In this document: in pieces, positions 20,030-28,737 of the stretch | Position numbering within the stretch: position 1 is the first letter of the stretch | Layout of the letters: each line of letters starts with the position of its first letter | DNA from: Hypericum androsaemum | Taxonomy: Eukaryota > Streptophyta > Magnoliopsida > Malpighiales > Hypericaceae | Assembly (NCBI GenBank): GCA_963995505.1 | Contig: OZ023198.1 | Location: 4,222,360-4,286,359 of the forward strand | Direction: 5' to 3' | DNA length: 64,000 bases | Notes under the pieces: model-generated | The model's database searches: none | The model's input: only the letters and a program-made list of their open reading frames with translations | What the model was told of the DNA's origin: nothing | Program-made: the position numbers and the translations under genes

Positions 20030-21724
20030 ATGACGGACGGCGCAAAGTTTGCTCTTGTGAAGTTCGATGGTTCTTCGAATTTTGGGTTATGGCAAAGGCG
20101 TGTCAAGGATCTCCTCGTGCAACAAGGGATGGTCATCGCGCTCTCGGAGAAGAAGCCCGAGAAGATGGAGGAGCAAGAGTGGAAGGAGATGGGGGCCAAG
20201 GCGGTGGCGACAATTCGCTTGTGCTTGGCGGATGATGTGATGTATCACGTCATGGATGAGGAGTCACCAGCTGAGGTATGGAAGAAATTGGAGGCAAGGT
20301 ATATGTCTAAGTCTTTGTCGAACAAGCTTTATCTTAAGCAAAGATTGTACGGGCTCAAGATGAATGAGGGCTCGGATTTGAGCCAACACATTAATGGTTT
20401 CAGTCAACTTGTAAGTGACTTGAGAAAGGTTGATGTGAAGTTCGAGGAAGAAGACAAGGCATTGTTGCTGCTGAATTCTTTACCTGGCTCCTACGAAAAT
20501 TTGGTTACAACTCTAACTTGGGGGAAGGAGTCCCTGCTGTTGGAAGATATCACAAGTGCTCTGCTAGGGTTTCATCAAAGAAGAAAAAATGGCGATGAAC
20601 AAGCGGAAGGGCTGGTTGTGAGGGGTAGCCATGGTAATCGTAGTGGAGCAAAAGACGGGAAGGGATCCAAGTCGTGGTCAAGGAGGTTCAAGGGAAATTG
20701 CTTCGAGTGCGGAGAAAAAGGGCACGTGAAGAAGGATTGTCCAAGAATAACTCGGGATCGTGAGAAAAAAGGATCAGGTTCCGTGAATGTGGCCTCACAT
20801 TCGGACGGGTCGGATGGTGATCTCCTTTCTGTTTTGTCAAGTCCAAAGCATTCTGTTTCCTGGATTTTGGATAGCGCTTGCTCTTTCCACATGACGCCCA
20901 AGAGAGGGTGGTTCGACACCTACAAGTTCGTTGATTCAGGTATGGTGACTATGGGTGATGGTTCTACTTGTAGAATTGCTGGCATATGTGATATTCGAAT
21001 TAAGATGTGGGATGGTGTTGAGAGAAAATTGTGTGGGGTTAGGCATGTTCCAAAGTTGGAGAGGAATTTGATCTCGTTAGGAGCCTTGGATTATAGTGGG
21101 TACAACTATAATATTGTAGGCGGGCTAATGGAGGTGGAGAAGGATGCTGTGGTGGTGATGAAGGGTGAAAGGAATGCTAGAAACACCTACAGGTTAGTGG
21201 GGAACACGGTTGTAGGTGAAGTCACCTCGTTGCGTTCTGATAGAGGGGAGAAAAGCTCTTGTGTGATGGAGCAAAAGCTTGACATGAATGGTTTGAGTAG
21301 AGTTGAGATTCGCAAAGACAAAGTTAGCAAGTTCCCGCTATGGTTGTCTAAAAGGACGTGCACGTCAAAGGTGTTGGGTAGGTTATGTATGAGGAATACG
21401 AAGCCGTTGGTAGCACCACGGGCGAATCGGGTATCTCACTCAAGGTCGAACAGTGGAGTTCGTGGCATGTCAAGGGTTCTACTTGGTAGAACAAAAGGTT
21501 GCCCTTTGTATGCTATGGCATATAGCATTGGTATGAGGCAAGAAGGTCCAGCAGAGAAGCAGTTCGAGGTTGCGGAGCATGGGGTTGACCGAAAAATAGA
21601 GAGTGCATCTATTGGTCACAAGTTTGCTTCAGCAGTTGGACTTGCTAATTGGGGTTCAATGGAGATTGGAGGGAATAGGCCAAGCAAGCTCAGAAGCTCG
21701 AGTTTGGGGGCTGGCTCTAAGTGA
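20030..21724 (+). CDS. copia-type Gag-protease polyprotein, intact frame
   Basis: The frame is 564 residues from the first ATG after the primer site (MTDGAKFALVKFDGSSNFGLW). Residues 1-190 are a copia Gag (YMSKSLSNKLYLKQRLYGLK, then LLNSLPGSYENLVTTL). A CCHC zinc knuckle for RNA binding is at about 224-237 (CFECGEKGHVKKDC). An aspartic protease starts at about 278 with W-I-L-D-S-A, keeping the catalytic Asp at 281. The start of the pre-integrase region follows (NTYRLVGNTVVGE, about residues 385-397). The last 165 residues match no pol domain I recognise and may be the out-of-frame remains of a large pol deletion. That an uninterrupted 1.7-kb frame persists suggests recent activity or selection for Gag supply; this is inference. 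Confidence 0.85.
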   Translation: MTDGAKFALVKFDGSSNFGLWQRRVKDLLVQQGMVIALSEKKPEKMEEQEWKEMGAKAVATIRLCLADDVMYHVMDEESPAEVWKKLEARYMSKSLSNKLYLKQRLYGLKMNEGSDLSQHINGFSQLVSDLRKVDVKFEEEDKALLLLNSLPGSYENLVTTLTWGKESLLLEDITSALLGFHQRRKNGDEQAEGLVVRGSHGNRSGAKDGKGSKSWSRRFKGNCFECGEKGHVKKDCPRITRDREKKGSGSVNVASHSDGSDGDLLSVLSSPKHSVSWILDSACSFHMTPKRGWFDTYKFVDSGMVTMGDGSTCRIAGICDIRIKMWDGVERKLCGVRHVPKLERNLISLGALDYSGYNYNIVGGLMEVEKDAVVVMKGERNARNTYRLVGNTVVGEVTSLRSDRGEKSSCVMEQKLDMNGLSRVEIRKDKVSKFPLWLSKRTCTSKVLGRLCMRNTKPLVAPRANRVSHSRSNSGVRGMSRVLLGRTKGCPLYAMAYSIGMRQEGPAEKQFEVAEHGVDRKIESASIGHKFASAVGLANWGSMEIGGNRPSKLRSSSLGAGSK

Positions 21725-21872
21725 TTGAACAAAAGGTGAAGAAAAAGTTGAGATGGTCTTATTGATGCAGTTATCTATGGTCCGAGATGGAGTCGGTGGA
21801 GTCGGAGGAGTCGGATTGGTTTTGCAAGATCTCATGGTTCTTCATGGGGCGGTGTTTTGTCAAGGTGGAGTC

Positions 21873-22170
21873 TGTTGAAGTTCGGGTGGAGCTTCATGGC
21901 GAGAAATAGGAAAGACTTATTTCCTATTCCTATTCCTATTCTGACTAGATTCTGGACTCCTAATTAGACCTAGATAGGTTACTTGTACACCAGGGATTTG
22001 TCTCTATATAAAGACATGTTACCCTAAGGTTTTGTATAGCTTTGTGACTCGGATCCATCAATAAAAGTTCTCCTTTCTCACCGTGGACGTAGGCATTAGG
22101 CCGAACCACGTAATTCTCTTGTTCCGTGTTCTTTGTGCGATCTTGTTCTCTAGTTGTTGAATTCCTAACA
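21873..22170 (+). mobile_element. 3' LTR of the gag-protease element
   Basis: It matches the 5' LTR from ATGGCGAGAAATAGG onward and ends CCTAACA, followed by the target duplicate GCTTC. Before that it carries about 16 extra bases after TGTTG, including a second GGTGGAG purine tract, so its exact start (21873 or about 21895) is uncertain. Confidence 0.8.
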
Positions 22171-22189
22171 GCTTCCATGGAAGGTCGGA

Positions 22190-22665
22190 GTATCATCAAT
22201 TCTGCAGAAGGTGAACCTAAACACTCTTCTGGCTAGTTTCCAATTACTTCAGACTCATGCGGTGGCAAAGGACCTTATGAAGTATCTATCATTCACAGAC
22301 ACTCGGATTGGTTCTTAATATGGCAATGGAATTTATACTGTTAAAGGCTGCTATGCAGTGTGGTTTATCTGCACAGCAGTTTCTTACATTGGAATGTCTT
22401 CACTCGTAGTCTCTAATAATCGATGAAGTGGATAGGATGTTGGAAGCAAATTTTGTATTTTGAAGAAGAAATGAAGCAAGTTGTCAGAAATTGAATTACC
22501 ATTGTGTATTTGTCGTTTTACAAAACCTTGTTTAGATGAAAATATTTCACATTCGTTGCTTTATTTTTATTTATTCAATTCCCTGTGAGGTAAATTAATT
22601 ATTGTCGGAATTTGCTTATATGTTTGTTGAGAAATGTGATACCCAAGTTCCCGAAAATTGGTGCC
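22190..22665 (+). pseudogene. DEAD-box helicase fragment (exons 3-4 with introns)
   Basis: Aligned by eye to 58620-59250 of the intact helicase gene, this piece keeps the end of intron 2 and the start of exon 3 (ACTCATGCGGTGGCAAAGGACC). It then jumps to intron 3 (most of exon 3 deleted) and continues through exon 4 (CTAATAATCGATGAAGTGGA, encoding LIIDEVD in place of LIIDEAD) and part of intron 4. Introns are present, so it came from genomic DNA and not from an mRNA. It cannot code. Confidence 0.85.
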
Positions 22666-22745
22666 AAAATTTAGAAATAGAAAGCAATATTTTTTTTCTT
22701 AGTTGTTCTTAAGCCTGCCAAGACGTCAGTCAAGTGGGTGTCATC

Positions 22746-23935
22746 GTAGTTTTAAAAAATGCAGTCTGACCGTGAATCGCCCTTCCAGCGGCTATTTTTT
22801 GGGTCAAAATGGACTCTGATCAAACTGTCCATTTTTCGATCCGACCGGGCAATTTTTAGCCTTGTTTCAACCTGAAATTGTCAATTCGACCGAAACTTAA
22901 AAATTGGCTTACATTTTTACCAAGATAAGGTCCCGAACTCCCGATCCCAACCAAAACCCTAAAAATAAATTGGCCCCGACTTCTCTCCCAGGCGGCGTTG
23001 GCGATCCCGTCCCCGTTTCGGCTTCTCTTTGTTCCGGCGTCTCCACTCCAGCTCAACCACCACAGGTACGGCGTCGTCTCTGTCTCTGTCTCTCACTGTC
23101 TCTGTCTCTGTCTCTGTCACTCACTCTCTCTGTCCCTCTCCGTAGCTCGACCACCGGGCCGGTGTCGTCTAAAGGTCGCCCGATTCTCGCCGATCTCCGC
23201 TTCTGGTTCTGCTCTGGTTCATTTTTTAATCTCTTAATTTTAGGCTTTGTTTGATTTCGTAATTGATTGGGGAGAATGTTGAACACTTGAACTTGATTAT
23301 GTTCTTGGAAGCAAGAACTTCTTTAATTATGTTCGATTTCAGTTTTTGGCTTGTTTGACAGAGAACTCCTTGCTATTGGTTCATTTTTGGTCTATTATGA
23401 GTACTTGTTTTTAGGTCGTTTGACATAGATGATAGAACAGAGAGCTTCTCGTTTTGCTTAGTTGCTTGCTTATTTGTTTTTGAAGATTATAGATGTGTCG
23501 AACTCGGATGCTACTCGTCGTGAATCTCATGACGAAGTTCAAACACAACCAAGCACCGCTCCGAATGTGAGAAATAAGAAAAATGCAGCATGAGAACATG
23601 CAATTGTACTAGAAAGTTCAACAAGAAAGAAATCAATTTGGTGGATTTTGTAAGCAAGTAAGTAATTTTTTGATATTTTGTTGGATTTGTGAATGATGTT
23701 GTGGATGATATGTAAGCTACTTTTGAAGTTAATGTGTTTGCAAACTTGTGGTATTAATCTCGACCAAAAAAAAAAAAACTTGTGGTATTAATTGGCAGAG
23801 GCTTGTGTTCACCAGGTTTTCAACTAAAATGAACTTTAATAACCTTATTTTTATTTTAAAAAATTGATCCTACCGGACAAACCGGAAAACGTAAAAATTC
23901 TGGATCGTACCAAGACCCGTATTTTAAAACTATGA
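22746..23935 (+). mobile_element. hAT-like element remnant, about 1.19 kb
   Basis: The 8-bp string GTGTCATC flanks both sides (22738-22745 and 23936-23943), and the ends carry inverted TAGTTTTAAAA. Inside are a CTGTCT-rich leader (23070-23130) and a short frame near 23490-23590 (SNSDATRRESHDEVQTQPS), of the kind seen at the start of plant hAT transposases. No transposase core remains. The related sequence at 35600-35660 (minus) lacks the element, which supports insertion. Confidence 0.6.
23070..23135 (+). repeat. CTGTCT microsatellite
   Basis: An imperfect (TCTCTG)n run lies inside the leader of the hAT-like element. Confidence 0.85.
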
Positions 23936-24133
23936 GTGTCATCAAATTGTCATTTAGCTTTGTTTAAACGAGAAAATCATGGAAAAGTAATGATCGGCGA
24001 GCTGGGAAGTAGATTGCAACCACCATTTTAAACCACCCTTTCAAAAAGAAAAAAAGATATCTCTTTAATAAATCAATTCTAAAAAAAACCTATTTAATAA
24101 ATCCAAACGGCTTACAAGAATATCTCTAAAATA
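23936..24133 (+). repeat. shared upstream module, copy 1
   Basis: About 200 bp (GTTTAAACGAGAAAATCATGG ... CGGCTTACAAGAATATCTCT ... ATGGGCC) precede the F-box gene. Near-identical copies lie before the truncated helicase gene (28407-28615) and, inverted, near 43313-43600; a weaker inverted copy is at 35500-35660. The module ends in a TGGGCC site II motif. Confidence 0.75.
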
Positions 24134-24246
24134 ATGGGCCAAAAGGGAGGAGAAGAAGAATCTTCCGGGGAAGGACAGTCTACTATGGCTCTCTCGCCAA
24201 GTCGTATGCCAAGTTAGAGAATGACATTCCCTATCCTTCCGGGCAC

Positions 24247-25260
24247 ATGTTTTGTTTCTCGGATCAATCCAAGATGAAAAAGGAGGGAGAAGATCACAGA
24301 GCAGAGAAAAAGAGAGAGACGGCCTTCAATGAACTCCCGGATGAAATCTGCTCAATGATTTTTTCTTCCATATCTGATGCTAGTCAGGCGTGCAAAGCCG
24401 CCACTCTATCGAATCAGTTGATGAGGGCTTGGACTGACCTCACCACACATACCTTCAAACTCGGAGACTCAGATAACCCTCCCCTGTCCTTCCTCCAGCG
24501 ACGCCCACCCTCCTCCAATACCATGACTATTGAAACTTGTAACCACATGGCTAATGATGAGAGAGTTGACTTTTTGGTGGCCTCTGCTGTGGAAAGACAG
24601 ATTGAGAAATTTACTCTGAGTTTCGGTTTCAGGAGGCGCGACCTACCAAAGGAAGTATACACCATGTCTTCGTTGCAGAATTTGACAACTACAAACTGTT
24701 CTTTCAACCGTCAGGATATATCCTCGAATTGGCAAAACCTGACGAGTTTGCAAATAAACCAGGGAGAAGTTGACGCAGCAAACATACTGAAGAACTGTCC
24801 CTCGCTCCTTTTCTTGGAGTTGAGTGGAGTCTCCCTGTGTTCGAGTTCTATTGACCATAGCACACTTGAAATTCTGAAGATTGGTTGTTTGGAGGAGGGT
24901 AACAGGGAGATCGTCATTATAACTCCCAACTTAAAGGAGTTGGAACTTACCGGAACTTGGTCTGAGACCGTGACATGTGAGCTACAAGATGTCGGCCAAC
25001 TCAAGAGAGTGTGGTTTGACTTCCGAATGTGTTGGTACATGAAGGAAAGTAAGGTGCAGAACCATTTGTTCAGGGAATTGCTTATTGACCTCATCGCACA
25101 GGTAGCAGATTATGCTGAGGTGAACATCGGAGTCGTCTCGCAGCAGGTAATAGTTGTTCTCTATGTTGTTTTTGTTTCATGAAATGTGCGTGTTCTTCTT
25201 TCTAATTATTTTAAATTTCTGTAGGTCTTGGAAGGGAGGGACTTTGGTGGCTATCTCTAG
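24247..25260 (+). CDS. F-box protein with LRR-like region
   Basis: There are two exons, 24247-25146 and 25225-25260, joined in phase at a GT-AG intron; the product is 311 aa. Residues 26-65 form an F-box (FNELPDEICSMIFSSISDAS), which binds Skp1 in SCF ubiquitin ligases. Irregular leucine-rich repeats follow (SLQNLTTTNCSF, LTSLQINQGEVDAANILKNC, LLFLELSGVSL, LEILKIGCLEE, LKELELTGTWS), the usual substrate-binding part of plant F-box/LRR proteins. No FBD domain is seen at the C-terminus and the last exon adds only 11 residues, so the protein is shorter than many relatives. A second in-frame Met at 24274 could be the start. The upstream 200-bp module is shared with helicase copies. Its 3' flank recurs at 14.6 kb. 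Substrate unknown. Confidence 0.75.
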
Positions 25261-26347
25261 ATGAAATCACAGATGCTTGGGCTCATGTACATGAATGATG
25301 CTATTGATACTCCTCACAGCTGCTTTGATCCTGCCACTTTCTATCTTGTCAAACTGTCTTTGTTTTAGAGATTACGTTTTGGTTATTCTCTTCGGGATAT
25401 GGCTTATGAACTTAAGAACGAGGTAGCAAGCCAATTGGTAGCACTCCATTGTTTCAAGTTTTAGCATGACTCCGGTTGAAGTTTTGTAGATTCTCTCCAT
25501 CGGATTCCTGAAATGTGCATCCATTGCAAAGTTTTGCTGGATGTTCTGTGGTTAAAAAGTCTTTTGCTTTCTTGCACTCAACTATCAGGTTACAACCATC
25601 AAACTCCGGTTAAGTTTTGCTTGCTTTAGATTTTCATCTGTCATATGGACAGGTTGATGTTGAATTTGTAGTTTGTTTCTTCCCAGTTGAACGATGTGTC
25701 TAAAACGACAATACATCATGACTTGTTTCTGTTAGGCTGGATGGTTCATGCTTAATATTGATATTTCTGCAGATTGCATGAGAACCCTTACAAGGTTGCA
25801 GATTGCAAGAATAATATCATGGCTTGTTTCTGTTAGGCTGATGGTCTTTGCTTAATATTGGTATTTCTGCATGAACTCTCACAAGGTTGCATCCACTGCT
25901 ATTATTCTTGCTAGGCTCTGTTGTTTAGATATGTGAATGCTGCCCAGAATATAAACTCAAGCCCCCGGTATCAACGCAGAAAAATTAAATTCTTTCCATT
26001 GATCCTACATTACACCTAGGAAACTAGGACATAAACGTGGTATCTGGATAAACGCTTAAGTAATTGATGGCCTTCGTAGTGCGAATCAAACAGAATCGAC
26101 TACTTCATTCAGGTTAGAAAAGGGATGTTACAACGTTCAGTACTCACGGGATCAGCTTTACCAGTTTTACAAGCTACAGATCCTATCCTATCCTTGCCAA
26201 AAGACTTCAACTCCTGACTAATTTTTGCAGGAATTCCAAGATAGAGTAAAAACCAAAAAGAATAAAAACCTTTGAAGCTCTTCCTCCTCATTTACTTAAT
26301 CCTAGATTTTGGTTTGGGGCGACTGGTTTTTGCTGTCCAGAAGAGTG

Positions 26348-26383
<36 letters not shown>

Positions 26384-26950
26384 GATGGGCTGGAATGTAC
26401 AATGTACCTCATCGGAATGCAAAGATTCTGCGCTGCTCTTGCTCTGCTCTTCTGTGCCCTTTTCATCTTCCTTGATACAATGTGATTGGTGAATCGTTTA
26501 CTGTCTCTCAACCTCCTTGACTGCACGAGGCGAATGAACATTAAGGAACAAACATACTTCCTAATTAATCAGTTCAATAGAACAATTCTGCCACCAATTA
26601 ATCCAAGTATTTTTTTTAAAAAAAAATAAAAAATTAATCCAAGTGAGTTGTCCGTTGAATTTTGAACTAAATGAGTTAGTGGGCTGAATATCAATTACTA
26701 ACATGCCCATCCCGTCTGAGGTGCTCAGGTGCAATGTAGGCCAACACATCTTGGGCAGGCCCAATAGGGTTTTGGTCACCTTCTAAACGATGGTAGAAAG
26801 ATTTAAAACCGGGGGACTCCTCTGTTTAGTTTAGGGTTCTTTATTATTTTATTATTTTGTGTTGGTTTGGTTTGGTTTGGAAAAGAAAAAAAATCTGGTC
26901 GAACCCATCAGAGTTGCACTTTCCCGCCAGCAACAGAAATCCCGAATTTC
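25261..26950. other. 3' flank of the F-box gene and spacer
   Basis: 25265-25640 is F-box 3' flank (duplicated at 14.6 kb). 25715-25800 and 25817-25895 form an imperfect tandem pair (TTTCTGTTAGGCTG ... TTAATATTG). A TA microsatellite sits at 26352-26380. No gene was seen. Confidence 0.6.
26352..26380. repeat. (TA)n microsatellite
   Basis: An uninterrupted TA run of about 14 units. Confidence 0.95.
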
Positions 26951-26960
26951 GAAGAACAGG

Positions 26961-27777
26961 AATGGCGGACGACGACCAGCCGATCTACCCGAGGAGCTCG
27001 TGAAGAGGCGGGGGCCCAGGGTTTCATCGACGACGACGACGGGCTTAGCGTACAGCGACTGAGGGCGAGGAGGAGGGCCAATCCCGCGCCCGCTTGCCCC
27101 CATAGGACGTCCGACGAGGATGGGGGAGGTGGAGACGAGGGTAGGGAGAAGCGGAATCGAGGGAAGAGACTGAACCCGGAGCTGTCGGCTGATGGGTGTT
27201 GACCCCTGTGGTGTCAAAGAAAGGTTATGGGAGTGGGTTGTGAGAGTATATTTGATGGTGTCATAGTGGAGTGTGCGCCTAATGAAGGTGAAAGGGAGAG
27301 GAGGAGGAAGGTTTCGGGTTTAAATCTGGTGAAGATGGGGAGCGAGGCTGTCCCAGTGGAGCCTGATTTTGGGGTGATAAACTGGATGAGGTCGAGGAGA
27401 ATGTGGAGTTTGATTATGGGAATAGGTTGTTTGCAGAAGTGAGAAATAGGGTAGTTGAAAGAGACGAGAGAGAGAGAGACAAGTGAGGTCAACGGGGAAG
27501 AGGGGCGAAGAAGTGAAAAATAGACTCGGTTGTGAAGGAGGAAGGCGGGTCTACTCCTAATGCCAAGAGAAGTTGCTGATCCATCTCCGAGTGCAACTAA
27601 GCAGTGGCAATCAGTTTGGAGTTCGGTCAAGGAGGATGCTAAAAGTGGATTGAGCGCTGAAGAGTTATCAGAATTTGAGCTGAATCCCGATGGATCGCTG
27701 CGCTGCCTATTTTTATTCTTGATGCTCATGAAGAGGTTTTTGGTGCCAATATGGGCAATGTTTATCTCTTCGGCAAG
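26961..27777 (+). pseudogene. DNA polymerase alpha catalytic subunit, N-terminal relic
   Basis: An ATG at 26961 gives MADDDQP. Pieces in changing frames match the plant POLA1 N-terminus: EEAGAQGFIDDDDGL (about 27000-27045), CESIFDGVIVECAPNEGERERRRK (27239-27310), ATKQWQSVW (about 27596-27622) and LDAHEEVFGANMGNVYLFGK (about 27718-27777), the last ending at a GTAAGT donor. A five-base tandem duplication (GCTGC) near 27698 throws the last block out of frame, and other frameshifts and stops lie between blocks. POLA1 is the catalytic subunit of polymerase alpha-primase. Only the non-catalytic N-terminus is represented. I recognised the match from family knowledge without an alignment. Confidence 0.55.
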
Positions 27778-28306
27778 GTAAGTCAATGAGTTTAACCATA
27801 TTTTATTCATGCTGCAAAATGAATTATGTGCTTGACTGACGCAAATGCCGGTCCTACTACATTGACATATAAGCTGACTGACTGCTCTTAGTTTCGTTCA
27901 CTTGATAGTTATTCGAAAAAGCTGCAGTCACTATTAAAATATGACTGTTGGCCAGCCTACACCAGATTATGTTCTCGTTTGTGTCAAATTTCAATGACCG
28001 TTACCACTCTTTCCTTTCCTGTGGTGCAACTGATAAGTTGCCCAGCCAAGAATGAGACTTAACATAATTCAGGACTTTAATTGGATGAGCCTTGTTTGTA
28101 ATAAAAACTATCTTACATGAATAGCTTCACAGGATAAGAATCTTGCTGCTCTAGGGTGTTCTTTACACTTGAATTGCATGGTTTCATTTTGGCTTTTGGA
28201 AGCTTTTCCTTGTTCCGCCTCCATCGTTTCTTCGCCTGCAATGTTGATCGGATACGAGGGCGTTGGGACTCGGAAAGTACAATGATCAAAGGCACTACAT
28301 GAAACA

Positions 28307-28328
28307 TATATATATATATATATATATA
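28307..28328. repeat. (TA)n microsatellite
   Basis: A TA run immediately upstream of the hAT-like right-end remnant. Confidence 0.95.
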
Positions 28329-28329
28329 A

Positions 28330-28620
28330 CGACTAAAATGAACCTTAGTAACCTTATTTTTATTTAAAAAAATTGGTAACAAGACCCGTATTTTAAAACT
28401 ATAGGTGTCATCAAATTGTCATTTAGCTTTGTTTAAACGAGAAAATCATGGAAAAGTGAATGATCGGCGAGCTGGGAAGTAGATTGCAACCACAATTTTA
28501 AACCACCCTTTCAAAAAGAAAAAAAAAGATATCTCTTTAATAAATAAATTCTAAAAAAAAACCTATTCAATAAATCCAAACGGCTTACAAGAATATCTCT
28601 ATAATAATGGGCCCATCAAA
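28330..28620 (+). repeat. hAT right end plus shared upstream module, copy 2
   Basis: 28330-28405 repeats the right end of the hAT-like element (AAAATGAACCTTAGTAACC ... TTTTAAAACTATAG). 28407-28615 repeats the upstream module, ending in TGGGCCCATCAAAACGGCCC (two site II boxes). The hAT insertion therefore predates the duplication. Confidence 0.75.
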
Positions 28621-28737
28621 ACGGCCCAAGATACGGGGTTTCCGGCGAGCCAAAACTTATAAAGTGCTAACAAATAGCCCAAAATAAGTTTGAGATAGAA
28701 CCCTACTTGGCAAGCAAGAGACAGCTGCCGGACGGCG

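Larger units (their letters stand above)
19715..22170 (+). mobile_element. non-autonomous LTR retrotransposon with gag-protease only (TR-GAG type)
   Basis: The element is 2456 bp with a 5' LTR (19715-20002) and a 3' LTR (about 21873-22170) that are nearly identical over their shared part, and the pentamer GCTTC flanks both ends (19710-19714 and 22171-22175). The primer site TGGTATTAAGAGC (20005-20017) is a one-base variant of the copia tRNA-iMet site. Only one long frame, gag plus protease, lies between the LTRs; no integrase, RT or RNase H is present. It must have moved with enzymes from another copia element. TR-GAG elements of this layout are known in plants. It inserted next to a helicase fragment. 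Confidence 0.88.

Noticed and set aside
20575..20919. 114-residue minus-strand frame inside the gag-protease element
   Set aside because: It is antisense to the zinc-knuckle coding region and has no independent features.
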